This document shows positions 1 to 8,202 of a stretch of 58,903 nt of DNA, piece by piece. Every line of letters begins with the position of its first letter. Position 1 is the stretch's first letter. The notes beneath the pieces were generated by a model, which made no database searches, was not told where the DNA came from, and was given only the letters and a program-made list of their open reading frames with translations. The DNA lies in the NCBI RefSeq assembly GCF_014596525.1, contig NZ_MSJP01000081.1:1-58903 (forward strand). The letters are read 5' to 3'. A program made the position numbers and the translations under genes. The DNA is from Streptomyces sp. CBMA291 (lineage in GTDB: Bacteria > Actinomycetota > Actinomycetes > Streptomycetales > Streptomycetaceae).

Positions 1-157
1 CGGCCCCGGCCGTTCCCCGGGCCGGCCCCGGCCCCGCCCCGGCCGCGCCCGCCCCCGGACCGCCCCCCGCCCCCCACACAAGCCCCCCATCCCCCGTTCG
101 GGTAACAACCCTCGGTTTCCCGGACAAACGGCCACCGGCACCGGCAGCCTGCCGTCC
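1..157. other. GC-rich non-coding edge upstream of the siderophore-type pair
   Basis: This stretch is extremely GC-rich, with runs of C and GGCCCCGG blocks up to about position 90, followed by a slightly less GC-rich segment at 95-135. I see no coding frame that continues in from the left edge with convincing content, no Shine-Dalgarno sequence in front of the start at 158, and no clear iron-box-like palindrome. A promoter for the following pair is probably here but cannot be pointed to. Confidence 0.4.
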
Positions 158-1543
158 ATGTGTGCCGCAGCTCCACCCCTCGCCGGAGGCATCGCCGGTG
201 CCGATGCCCTCCGGCCCCTTCTGGACACCGTTCTCGACGCCCTGGGCGCCGGGGCCCGGGAGCGCGGCGGGCCCCTCCCGGCCGGCGGGCCCGGGGCGGT
301 GGCCCGGCGGGCGGACGGGCTCGGGGACGCGCTTCCCGAGAGCGGGACCGGACCCCGCGAGGCCCTCGGCACCCTCGTACGGGCCCTCGCCGCCGGAGCC
401 GCCGACCCCGCGCACCCGCTCTGCGCCGCCCATCTGCACACCCCGCCCCTCGCCCTCGCCGCCGCCGCCGACCTGGCGGCCTCGGCCCTCAACCCGTCCC
501 TGGACTCCTGGGACCAGGCACCCGCCGCCTCTGCCCTGGAGGCCCGGGTCACGGCCGCCCTCGCCGCCGAGGTCTTCCCGGCCGCCGCCCGCCCCGACGC
601 GCTCACCACGACCGGCGGCACCGAGTCCAACCTGCTGGCCCTGCTCCTCGCCAGGGAGCGCCACGGTCCCGCCCTCCGCACCGTCGTCGGGGCCAACGCC
701 CACCACTCCCTCACCCGCGCGGCCTGGCTCCTCGGCCTCCCCGCGCCCCTGGTGCTCCCCACCCCGCGCGGCACCCTCGACCCGGCCGCCCTCGCCGAGG
801 CCCTCGCCGCCCCGGCGGACCCCGGCCCCGTCTTCGTCGCCGCCACCGCCGGGACCACCGACGAGGGCGTCATCGACCCCCTCCCGGCCCTCGCCGACGT
901 CTGCGAGACCCACGCCGCCACCTTCCACGTCGACGCGGCCTACGGCGGCCCCGCCCTCTTCAGCCGTAGCCTCCGCCCGCTCCTCGACGGACTGGACCGG
1001 GCCCGCACCGTCACCGTCGACCTGCACAAACTCGGCTGGCAGCCGGCCGCCGCCGGACTCCTCGCCGTCGCCGACACGGCCGACCTCGCCGCCCTCGGCC
1101 ACACCGCCGCCTACCTCAACGCGGGCGACGACACCGAGGCGGGACTGCCCGACCTCCTCGGCCGCTCCCTGCGCACCACCCGCCGCCCCGACGTCCTCAA
1201 GACCGCCGTGACCCTGCGGGCGCTGGGCAGGGACGGGCTCGGCGCGCTCGTCGACGCCTGCGCCGACCTGGCCCGGGACCTGGCCGATCTGGTGGAGAAG
1301 AGCCCGGTCCTTGAGCTGCGGGCCCGGCCGGTCCTCACCACCGTCCTCTTCCGCCCGCGCGACGCCCCCGACGCCGACGTCACCGCGATCCGCCGGGCCC
1401 TGCTCGCCGACGGCCGCGCCGTCCTGGGCCGGGCGGAGGCCGGCGGGCGGCTCTGGCTCAAGGCCACCCTGCTCAACCCGTACGCCACCCCCGCCGATCT
1501 GGCCCAGCTCATCACCCTCGTGGAAGGCAGCACCCCCCGATGA
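158..1543 (+). CDS. PLP-dependent group II decarboxylase, DesA-like (probable lysine/ornithine decarboxylase)
   Basis: A 461-aa pyridoxal-phosphate enzyme of the aromatic-amino-acid/glutamate decarboxylase superfamily. Visible signatures are SLDSWDQ near residue 110, TTGGTESNL in the cofactor pocket, FHVDAAYGG with the PLP-ring aspartate, and DLHKLGW, whose lysine (K291) should form the Schiff base. In desferrioxamine pathways DesA decarboxylates lysine to cadaverine, and the partner gene here (an N-hydroxylase overlapping by four bases, ATGA) points to the same chemistry. The N-terminus is shorter and more Ala/Gly-rich than I would expect for DesA. The ATG at 158 lacks an obvious ribosome-binding site, so an internal start is possible. 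The substrate (lysine, ornithine or an aromatic amino acid) cannot be decided from the sequence. Confidence 0.8.
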   Translation: MCAAAPPLAGGIAGADALRPLLDTVLDALGAGARERGGPLPAGGPGAVARRADGLGDALPESGTGPREALGTLVRALAAGAADPAHPLCAAHLHTPPLALAAAADLAASALNPSLDSWDQAPAASALEARVTAALAAEVFPAAARPDALTTTGGTESNLLALLLARERHGPALRTVVGANAHHSLTRAAWLLGLPAPLVLPTPRGTLDPAALAEALAAPADPGPVFVAATAGTTDEGVIDPLPALADVCETHAATFHVDAAYGGPALFSRSLRPLLDGLDRARTVTVDLHKLGWQPAAAGLLAVADTADLAALGHTAAYLNAGDDTEAGLPDLLGRSLRTTRRPDVLKTAVTLRALGRDGLGALVDACADLARDLADLVEKSPVLELRARPVLTTVLFRPRDAPDADVTAIRRALLADGRAVLGRAEAGGRLWLKATLLNPYATPADLAQLITLVEGSTPR

Positions 1544-2949
1544 CCGGCAGCACCCCCAAGGACGACCTCGACCGGCCCCACGATCTGGTGGGCGTCGGCA
1601 TCGGCCCCTTCAACCTCTCCCTCGCCGCCCTCGCGGACGGCGTCCCCGGCGGACTCGCCACCGCCTTCTACGAGCAGCGGCAGGCCTTCCACTGGCACCC
1701 GGGCCTCCTCATCGAGGGCGCCACCCTCCAGGTGCCCTTCCTCGCCGATCTGGTGACCCTGGCCGACCCGGCCAGCCCCTGGAGCTTCCTCAACTACCTG
1801 AAGGGCCGCGAGCGCCTCTTCCCGTTCTACTTCGCCGAGCGGTTCCACATCCGGCGCGCCGAGTACGACGCCTACTGCCGCTGGGTCAGCGAACGGCTCC
1901 CCGGGCTCCGCTTCGGCCACCAGGTCGACTCGGTCCGCTGGAACCCCGGACGGGGCCTGTTCGAGGTCGACTTCACCCAGCTCGACCCGGACGGCGAGGC
2001 GGAGGCGCTGGGCCGCGCGCACACCCGGCACGTGGTCCTCGGCGTCGGCACCGAGCCCTACGTCCCCGAGTCCCTGCGGCCGCTCGCCGAGGCCCCCGGC
2101 GTCCCCGTCCTGCACGCGGCGGACTACCTCGCGCACCGCGAGACCCTGCTGGCCGCCGGGCACGTCACCGTCATCGGCTCCGGCCAGTCCGGCGCCGAGG
2201 TCTTCCTCGACCTGCTCAGGTCCCGCCCCGAGGGGGCCGAGCGGATCCACTGGCTGGCCCGCACCGAGGCCTTCGCCCCGATGGAGTACTCCAAGCTGGG
2301 CCTCGAACACTTCACCCCCGACTACACCCGCTACTTCCACTCCCTGCCCGAGTCGGTGCGCGGCGAACTCGTGCCCCGCCAGTGGCAGTTGCACAAGGGC
2401 ATCGACGCGGACACGATCGCCGCCATCCACGAGGAGCTGTACCGGCGCACCCTGCACGGCGGCTGGCCGGACGCCGTCCTCACCCCCGGGGTCGGGGTCC
2501 GTACGGCGGGCCGGGTCGCCACCACCCGGGTCGAGCTGCATCTGGAGCACCTCCAGCAGGGCACCCGCTCCCGGCTCACCACCGACGCCGTGGTCCTCGC
2601 GACCGGCTACCGGGAGCGCCCGCTCGACGGGATGCTGGCCGGGCTCGACCCGTATCTGCGGCGCGACTCCCAGGGGCGCGCGGCGATCGACGAGCGCTAC
2701 CGGCTGGTCCTCGACCCGGCGGTGACCGGCTCCGTCTTCGTGCAGAACGCCGAGCGGCACACCCATGGCGTCGGCGCCCCCGATCTCGGTCTCGCCGCCT
2801 GGCGCAGCGCGACCATCCTGAACGCGGTCACCGGCAAGGAGCCGTATCCGCTGCCGCGCAGGACGGCCTTCACCCGGTTCGGTCTGGAGGAGCGAGAGGC
2901 GCCGGGCGTCCCGGCCCAGGACCGGAAGCTGACGCCTCTCGTGCGGTGA
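1540..2949 (+). CDS. FAD/NADPH-dependent amine N-hydroxylase (lysine N6-hydroxylase / ornithine N5-oxygenase family, DesB-like)
   Basis: A 469-aa flavin monooxygenase of the IucD/SidA/PvdA/DesB family, which hydroxylates a side-chain or diamine nitrogen as the first committed step of hydroxamate siderophore synthesis. Seen directly: the N-terminal FAD site VGVGIGPFNLSL (residues about 17-28), the NADPH site VTVIGSGQSGAEVF (about 208-221), and the C-terminal ATGY motif (DAVVLATGYRE). The start overlaps the stop of the decarboxylase (ATGA), so the two are translationally coupled. In a canonical desABCD operon an acyltransferase and an NIS synthetase would follow, but here the next gene lies on the other strand 10 bp after this stop. 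The product may feed a synthetase encoded elsewhere. Confidence 0.88.
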   Translation: MTGSTPKDDLDRPHDLVGVGIGPFNLSLAALADGVPGGLATAFYEQRQAFHWHPGLLIEGATLQVPFLADLVTLADPASPWSFLNYLKGRERLFPFYFAERFHIRRAEYDAYCRWVSERLPGLRFGHQVDSVRWNPGRGLFEVDFTQLDPDGEAEALGRAHTRHVVLGVGTEPYVPESLRPLAEAPGVPVLHAADYLAHRETLLAAGHVTVIGSGQSGAEVFLDLLRSRPEGAERIHWLARTEAFAPMEYSKLGLEHFTPDYTRYFHSLPESVRGELVPRQWQLHKGIDADTIAAIHEELYRRTLHGGWPDAVLTPGVGVRTAGRVATTRVELHLEHLQQGTRSRLTTDAVVLATGYRERPLDGMLAGLDPYLRRDSQGRAAIDERYRLVLDPAVTGSVFVQNAERHTHGVGAPDLGLAAWRSATILNAVTGKEPYPLPRRTAFTRFGLEEREAPGVPAQDRKLTPLVR

Positions 2950-2959
2950 GGGGCGCGGC

Positions 2960-4762
2960 TCAGAAGACCGGGACGCCGTCCCGGGTCAGCCGCCAGTCCA
3001 CCGAGGCGAACCGCGTGGGGTCGACCGTGCCCTTGGCCCGCACCCACTGGATGATGGTGTTGCGGATCTCGTCGGAGTCGGCCCACAGCTGCTCGGCCCT
3101 GGCGACGTGCGGGAAGGCACCGCCGCCGTTGGCCCGGTAGTTGTTGACCGCGAGCACGAACCGCGCGGCCGGATCGATCGGCCTGCCCTCGAAGGACAGG
3201 CCGACGATCCGCTTCCCCACCGGCTGGGCGATGTCGATGTCGTACGTGAGCCCGGAGACGGCGTCGTAGTTGTAGTCCGGGGTGTTGTCGGCGTTGGTGA
3301 GGTTCGCGGTGTCGACGGGCGCGCCCGCCGGGGTCCGGACGTAGTACTTCGCCGAGTACTCCAGGTACTCCCTGAGCTGGGCGCCCGTCATCAGCCGGGC
3401 CTCCAGGGTGTTCTCGAAGGGGTAGAGCCCGGCGGCGTCCTTGAGGGTGACGGGACCGGCGGGGAAGCGGGCGGTGCGGGAGAAGCAGGAGGCCTGGGAG
3501 AGGACCGGGAGGGCGGCGTGGGCGGTGCCCGCGAGGGCCGCCCGCACGGTCTCGGTCTGCACGACGTTGATCAGGTCGATGATCGGCTCGTCCCGCCACG
3601 GGGCCTCGGCCGTGGTCATGAGGGCGGTGGAGGTGCCGATCGTCTGGTTGACGTAGGCGACGACCTCGCGGTGCTCGTCGGAGAGGAGCCCGGTGATCCT
3701 CGGGTCCTCGGGCACGGTGTTGGAGTTCAGGACCTGGGCCGTGGTCTTCTCGACGGTCCAGCGGCCCTTCTCCCACATCAGGTCGAAGTCGAAGAGGGTG
3801 AGGCGCTGGCCCCACTTCAGCGGCTCGGAGAGGACGACCTCCTTGCCGGTGGCCTTGTTGACGACCCGGTACTCGGGGATCTCGTTGTGCGCGTGGCCGA
3901 CGAGGATCGCGTCGATGCCGGGGACCTGCTCGGCGACGAGGGCCGCCGCGTTCTCCACGTAGGGGAGCTGGTCGCCCCAGGAGGAGGTGCCGCCGGTGCC
4001 GGAGTGCGCGGAGACGACGACCACGTCGGCGCCCATGGAGCGCAGCTTGGGCACCCACTTCGCGGCCTGCTCCTCCAGACCGGGGAAGACCATCCGCCCC
4101 TCGACGTTCGCCTTGTCCCAGATGGCGATGCCGGGGTTGGTGAGCCCGAGGACCGCGACCCGGACGTCCTTGCCGTGCGGGGTGCGCAGCCGGTGCATGC
4201 TGTACGGGGCGAAGGCCGGGCGCAGGCTCTTCGCGTCGAGGGCGTTGGCGCCGAGCAGCGGGAAGTCGCACTGCTCCTCGAAGGCGCGGAGCAGCGGGAT
4301 GCCGTAGTTGAACTCGTGGTTGCCGAGGGCGGCGGCGTCGTAGCCGATGGCGTTCATGGCCTGGGCCATCGGGTGGACGGGGCCGCGGCGGGCGGTGATC
4401 GGGTCGACCCGGGCGTAGTAGTACGACAGCTGGGTGCCCTGGATGGTGTCGCCCGCGTCGATGAGGAGGGTGTTGCGGCGGCCCCTCGCGGCGCGGACCC
4501 GGTCGACGAGGGTGGAGATCTTGGCGAGGCCGACGTCGTTGTGGGCCTTGTCGTCGAACTCCTGGTCCGTGAAGTAGTCCCAGTTGAAGACGTTGCCGTG
4601 CAGGTCGGTGGTGCCCATCACGGTGAAGGAGTACCGCTTGGCCGGCCGGGGGCCTGGGCCGGGGCCGTGGGCCTCGGCGGGGGTGGCGGCTCCGGTGGCC
4701 AGGGCGGCTCCGGCCCCGGCGGCGACGGAACTCCCCAGGAACGTCCGGCGGTTCAACGGCAT
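2960..4762 (-). CDS. secreted 5'-nucleotidase / 2',3'-cyclic phosphodiesterase family metallophosphatase (Tat substrate)
   Basis: A 600-aa enzyme with two domains. The N-terminal calcineurin-like metallophosphoesterase domain has the metal-binding motifs TTDLHGN, IDAGDTIQG, LGNHEFNYG, VVSAHSG and LVGHAHNE in order. The C-terminal 5'-nucleotidase domain contains the substrate-binding region around residues 440-560. It probably hydrolyses extracellular nucleotides to recover phosphate and nucleosides. The chosen ATG at 4762 follows an AAGGAGAG ribosome-binding site and places a twin-arginine signal at the very N-terminus (NRRTFLGSS, then an Ala-rich hydrophobic stretch and an AEA cleavage site). 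A longer reading frame upstream exists but would bury the signal. The stop is 10 bp from the end of the convergent N-hydroxylase gene. Confidence 0.87.
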   Translation of the reverse strand: MPLNRRTFLGSSVAAGAGAALATGAATPAEAHGPGPGPRPAKRYSFTVMGTTDLHGNVFNWDYFTDQEFDDKAHNDVGLAKISTLVDRVRAARGRRNTLLIDAGDTIQGTQLSYYYARVDPITARRGPVHPMAQAMNAIGYDAAALGNHEFNYGIPLLRAFEEQCDFPLLGANALDAKSLRPAFAPYSMHRLRTPHGKDVRVAVLGLTNPGIAIWDKANVEGRMVFPGLEEQAAKWVPKLRSMGADVVVVSAHSGTGGTSSWGDQLPYVENAAALVAEQVPGIDAILVGHAHNEIPEYRVVNKATGKEVVLSEPLKWGQRLTLFDFDLMWEKGRWTVEKTTAQVLNSNTVPEDPRITGLLSDEHREVVAYVNQTIGTSTALMTTAEAPWRDEPIIDLINVVQTETVRAALAGTAHAALPVLSQASCFSRTARFPAGPVTLKDAAGLYPFENTLEARLMTGAQLREYLEYSAKYYVRTPAGAPVDTANLTNADNTPDYNYDAVSGLTYDIDIAQPVGKRIVGLSFEGRPIDPAARFVLAVNNYRANGGGAFPHVARAEQLWADSDEIRNTIIQWVRAKGTVDPTRFASVDWRLTRDGVPVF

Positions 4763-4994
4763 GTGATCTCTCCTTGGTTCGACGGCGTCGGTTCCGGCCT
4801 GGTCCGGCCGCACGACGCGCGTAGATTCTGGACCACGGGAGGTGCCCGGCACCAGGTCTCCCAGGTGAAAAATCGCTCATCGGAGCACCCCGCCGCACAG
4901 ATTCAAGACTTGTCAACAGCCTTTCACTGAAAGGTTGTTGAGTAGTCATGTCCCGCCAACTCGCTACTGATGGGTAAGCCCTAGGGTCGTCACC

Positions 4995-6422
4995 ATGCGC
5001 CGAGCGAAAATCGTTTGTACCCTGGGGCCCGCCACCGAGACGTACGACCAGATCAAGGCATTGATCGAGGCCGGTATGGACGTGGCCCGCTTCAACCTCA
5101 GCCACGGGTCGTACGCCGAGCACGAGGGGCGCTATCAGCGCGTCCGCAAGGCTTCCGGCGAGACGGGCCGCAACATCGGAGTCCTCGCCGACCTTCAAGG
5201 CCCGAAGATCCGGCTCGGCCGTTTCCGCGAGGGGCCCGTACTCCTTGAACGCGGCGACGAGTTCGCCATCAGCGTCGAGCCGATGGAGGGCGACCGGCAC
5301 TGCTGCGGGACCACCTACGCCGGTCTCGCCACCGACGTGAGCCCCGGCGAGCGCATCCTCGTCGACGACGGGCGCGTCACCCTGGAGGTCGTCTCCGTCG
5401 AGGGACCCCGGGTGAACACCCTGGTCATCGAGGGCGGCATGGTCTCCGACCACAAGGGGCTCAACCTGCCGGGCGTCGCGGTCTCCGTCCCCGCCCTCTC
5501 CGAGAAGGACATCGAGGACCTGCGCTGGGCGCTGCGGATCGGCGCCGACGTCATCGCCCTCTCCTTCGTCCGCAGCGCCCGGGACATCGAGGACGTGCAC
5601 CGGATCATGGACGAGGAGGGGCGCAGGCTGCCCGTCATCGCCAAGATCGAGAAGCCGCAGGCGGTCGAGAACATCGAGGAGATCGTCGCCGCCTTCGACG
5701 GCATCATGGTCGCCCGAGGCGATCTGGGCGTGGAAATGCCCCTGGAGCAGGTGCCGATCGTCCAGAAGCGCGCGGTCAAGCTCGCCAAGCGGAACGCCAA
5801 GCCGGTCATCGTCGCCACCCAGATGCTGGACTCGATGATCGACAACTCCCGGCCCACCCGCGCCGAGGCGTCCGACGTCGCCAACGCCGTCATCGACGGC
5901 ACCGACGCCGTGATGCTCTCCGGCGAGACCAGCGTCGGCCGCTTCCCCGTCGAGACCGTGCGCACCATGAGCCGGATCGTCGAGGCGGCGGAGGAGGACG
6001 TCCTCGCCAAGGGGCTGCCACCGCTGACCGAGCGGAGCAAGCCCCGCACCCAGGGCGGCGCGGTGGCCCGAGCCGCCGCCGAGATGGGCGACTTCCTGGG
6101 CGCGAAGTTCCTGGTGGCCTTCACGCAGTCCGGCGACACCGTCCGGCGTCTCTCCCGCTACCGCTCGCCGATCCCGCTGCTCGCCTTCACCCCGGACCCG
6201 GCGACCCGCTCGCAGCTCAATCTGACGTGGGGCGTGGAGACCTTCCTCGGCCCTCAGGTCGACTCGACGGACGCGATGGTGGCCCAGGTGGACGAGGAGC
6301 TGCTGCGGATCGGGCGCTGCCGCAAGGGGGACATCGTGGTCATCACGGCGGGCTCCCCGCCGGGTGTCGCGGGCTCGACGAATCTCGTCCGGGTCCATCA
6401 CATCGGAGAGGCCCTGAACTAG
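4995..6422 (+). CDS. pyk: pyruvate kinase
   Basis: A 475-aa glycolytic enzyme that converts phosphoenolpyruvate and ADP to pyruvate and ATP. The N-terminus RRAKIVCTLGPAT is the diagnostic start of the family. MDVARFNLSHG carries the nucleotide/phosphate-binding Arg and Asn. The B domain follows at about residues 70-165. MVARGDLGVEMP contains the catalytic-site helix, and VMLSGETSVGRFPVETV is the conserved A-domain segment. Length and order are complete. The ATG at 4995 has no Shine-Dalgarno sequence within 12 bases, so initiation may be leaderless or weak. A tRNA gene on the opposite strand lies 73 bp after the stop. Streptomycetes often have two pyruvate kinases, and this neighbourhood (pdtaR, liv) fits the one usually called pyk2. 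Confidence 0.96.
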   Translation: MRRAKIVCTLGPATETYDQIKALIEAGMDVARFNLSHGSYAEHEGRYQRVRKASGETGRNIGVLADLQGPKIRLGRFREGPVLLERGDEFAISVEPMEGDRHCCGTTYAGLATDVSPGERILVDDGRVTLEVVSVEGPRVNTLVIEGGMVSDHKGLNLPGVAVSVPALSEKDIEDLRWALRIGADVIALSFVRSARDIEDVHRIMDEEGRRLPVIAKIEKPQAVENIEEIVAAFDGIMVARGDLGVEMPLEQVPIVQKRAVKLAKRNAKPVIVATQMLDSMIDNSRPTRAEASDVANAVIDGTDAVMLSGETSVGRFPVETVRTMSRIVEAAEEDVLAKGLPPLTERSKPRTQGGAVARAAAEMGDFLGAKFLVAFTQSGDTVRRLSRYRSPIPLLAFTPDPATRSQLNLTWGVETFLGPQVDSTDAMVAQVDEELLRIGRCRKGDIVVITAGSPPGVAGSTNLVRVHHIGEALN

Positions 6423-6495
6423 CCGGGGACGGCGGTCGGGTGGCGGGACCAGCAGAACGGACCACTCGTCTCAGACCTTGGAATCCAAGGTAAAG

Positions 6496-6568
6496 TGCCC
6501 CGGGTGGGATTCGAACCCACGCTGTATGGTGTTTGAGACCACTGCCTCTTCCGCTGGGCTACCGGGGC
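6496..6568 (-). tRNA. tRNA with anticodon CAA (leucine codon UUG) but a short, class I variable loop
   Basis: Read on the minus strand, this 73-nt segment folds as a cloverleaf. It has a perfect 7-bp acceptor stem (GCCCCGG/CCGGGGC), TA at positions 8-9, a D arm with GG in its loop, a 5-bp anticodon stem closed by one G-T pair, and the anticodon loop CTCAAAC. It also has a 5-nt variable loop (ACAGC), the T arm GTGGG-TTCGAAT-CCCAC and discriminator A73. No CCA is encoded. The anticodon CAA assigns it to leucine, yet bacterial leucine tRNAs normally carry a long variable arm. The D stem has a C13-A22 mismatch. It sits between pyk and pdtaR, on the opposite strand to both. The tRNA identity of the gene is secure; its amino-acid specificity is not. 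Confidence 0.88.
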
Positions 6569-6683
6569 ATCCTTCGAAACGAAGGTCGGTGATCACCCGC
6601 CGTGTCCCTACTTTACAGGAGGTGGGTAGGCTCATGGGGAGCTGTATCCGCCTCGGAACGAGGCCATCGAACGAGGAGCCCGC

Positions 6684-7337
6684 GTGACCGCCCCCGAGTC
6701 GCCCCAGCCCGCCGACGACGCAGAGGCGCCCCACGTCCCGCCGCTGACGACCCGTGTCGTCATCGCCGAGGACGAGGCGCTCATCCGCCTCGATCTGAAA
6801 GAGATGCTGGAGGAAGAGGGCTACACCGTCGTCGGTGAGGCCGGGGACGGCGAAACCGCCGTCGAACTCGCCCGTGAGCACCGCCCCGACCTCGTCATCC
6901 TCGACGTGAAGATGCCCGTCCTCGACGGCATCTCGGCCGCCGAGAAGATCGCGGGCGAATCCATCGCCCCGGTCCTCATGCTCACCGCCTTCTCACAGCG
7001 CGAGCTGGTCGAGCGGGCCCGTGACGCCGGTGCCATGGCGTACCTGGTGAAGCCGTTCAGCAAGAGCGACGTCGTGCCGGCCATCGAGATGGCCGTCTCC
7101 CGCTTCGCCGAACTGCGCGCCCTGGAGAAGGAGGTCGCCGACCTCTCCCAGCGGCTGGAGACCCGCAAACTGGTGGACCGCGCCAAGTCGGTCCTCCAGA
7201 CCCAGTACGGGCTGACCGAGCCGGCCGCCTTCCGCTGGATCCAGAAGACCTCGATGGACCGCCGCATGTCGATGCAGCAGGTCGCCGAGGCCGTCATCGA
7301 GGACGCCGAGGAGAAGAAGGCGGCCAAGGGCCAGTAG
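6684..7337 (+). CDS. pdtaR: ANTAR-domain response regulator (RNA-binding antiterminator)
   Basis: A 217-aa two-domain regulator. Residues about 22-140 form a receiver domain with the acidic pocket (AEDEALIR), the phospho-acceptor D74 in VILDVKMP, a Thr switch in MLTAFS and Lys in YLVKPF. The C-terminal part (about 150-205) is an ANTAR domain with the conserved Ala/Trp-containing helices (RAKSVLQTQYGL ... FRWIQKTSMDRR). ANTAR proteins bind tandem hexaloop hairpins in mRNA leaders and prevent termination. The cognate histidine kinase (PdtaS in mycobacteria) is not in the window. Translation starts at GTG 6684 with GAGGAG six bases upstream. A perfect 16-bp terminator hairpin follows the stop. 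No ANTAR-type tandem hexaloop target was recognised in the window. Confidence 0.93.
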   Translation: MTAPESPQPADDAEAPHVPPLTTRVVIAEDEALIRLDLKEMLEEEGYTVVGEAGDGETAVELAREHRPDLVILDVKMPVLDGISAAEKIAGESIAPVLMLTAFSQRELVERARDAGAMAYLVKPFSKSDVVPAIEMAVSRFAELRALEKEVADLSQRLETRKLVDRAKSVLQTQYGLTEPAAFRWIQKTSMDRRMSMQQVAEAVIEDAEEKKAAKGQ

Positions 7338-7365
7338 GGCCCGGCCCCTTCGGCCCGCCTACGAC

Positions 7366-7401
7366 GGAGGCCCGCCCCACGACACCGTGGGGCGGGCCTC
7401 C
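7366..7401. terminator. 16-bp terminator hairpin between pdtaR and livF
   Basis: A perfect inverted repeat with two 16-base arms (7366-7381 and 7386-7401) and a 4-base loop (ACAC). It lies 28 bp after the pdtaR stop and 84 bp before the end of the convergent livF, so it can serve both directions. There is no T-run, which is usual for GC-rich actinobacterial terminators. Confidence 0.8.
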
Positions 7402-7485
7402 GCGCGTTCCGTCCCGCCTTTCCGTACCGGGGCTCGGCCCCCGCCCCCCGTACCCGGGCGCGGGCCTCGCCCTCCGTACCCGGGC

Positions 7486-8202
7486 TCAGTCCTCGCCGAG
7501 GTAGGCCTTGCGGACGGACTCGTCGGTGAGCAGGTCCCGGCCCGTGCCCGACAGCACGATCCTGCCGATCTCCATGACGTGCCCGTGGTCCGCGAGCGCG
7601 AGCGCGGCCTGCGCGTTCTGCTCGACGAGCAGGATCGTGGTGCCCTGCTCCTTCAGCTCCGCGATCGTCGCCATGATCTTCTGCATCATGATCGGCGAAA
7701 GGCCCATGGAGGGCTCGTCGAGCATGAGCAGCTTCGGCTGGGACATCAACGCCCTGCCCATGGCGAGCATCTGCTGCTCACCGCCGGAGAGGGTGCCCGC
7801 CGCCTGCTTGCGCCGCTCGCCCAGGATCGGGAAGAGGTCGTAGGAGCGCTGGACGTCCCGGGCGATGCCCGCGCTGTCCTTCCGCAGGAAGGCGCCGAGG
7901 AGCAGGTTCTCCTCGATCGTCATCCGGGGGAAGATGTGCCGGCCCTCGGGGGAGTGGGCCAGGCCCAGCGAGACGATCTTGTGCGCGGGGATCTTGCGGA
8001 GGGACTTGCCCTCGAACCTGATCTGTCCGCCGACCGGCTTGAGGAGCCCGGAGAGGGTCCGCAGGGTGGTGGTCTTCCCGGCGCCGTTGGTGCCGATGAG
8101 GGTGACGACCTCACCGGCGTCGACGGAGAAGGAGATGCCCTTGACGGCCTCGATCTTCCCGTACGCGACGCGCAGGTCCTCGACTTCGAGCAGTGCGGTC
8201 AT
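7486..8202 (-). CDS. livF: branched-chain amino acid ABC transporter, ATP-binding protein LivF
   Basis: A 238-aa ABC ATPase, the usual LivF length. It shows Walker A GTNGAGKTT (residues about 36-44), the signature LSGGEQQ, Walker B LLMLDEPS and the switch histidine region LLVEQNAQAAL. It pairs with LivG to energise uptake of leucine, isoleucine and valine through LivH-LivM. The ATG at 8202 overlaps the livG stop by four bases (ATGA), which fixes the start. A longer upstream frame is only overlap with livG. It is the last gene of the livJHMGF operon. Confidence 0.94.
   Translation of the reverse strand: MTALLEVEDLRVAYGKIEAVKGISFSVDAGEVVTLIGTNGAGKTTTLRTLSGLLKPVGGQIRFEGKSLRKIPAHKIVSLGLAHSPEGRHIFPRMTIEENLLLGAFLRKDSAGIARDVQRSYDLFPILGERRKQAAGTLSGGEQQMLAMGRALMSQPKLLMLDEPSMGLSPIMMQKIMATIAELKEQGTTILLVEQNAQAALALADHGHVMEIGRIVLSGTGRDLLTDESVRKAYLGED

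Noticed and set aside
4911..4916. A perfect TTGACA on the minus strand upstream of the nucleotidase gene
   Set aside because: No -10-like hexamer lies 16-19 bases downstream, so I do not call a promoter.
2697..6401. A 1,234-codon minus-strand frame through the nucleotidase and pyk
   Set aside because: The nucleotidase is read in another frame, and pyk is plainly on the plus strand. This frame has no recognisable protein.
6471..6881. A minus-strand 136-codon frame over the tRNA and the pdtaR start
   Set aside because: It translates through the tRNA and antisense to the receiver domain, with no supporting features.
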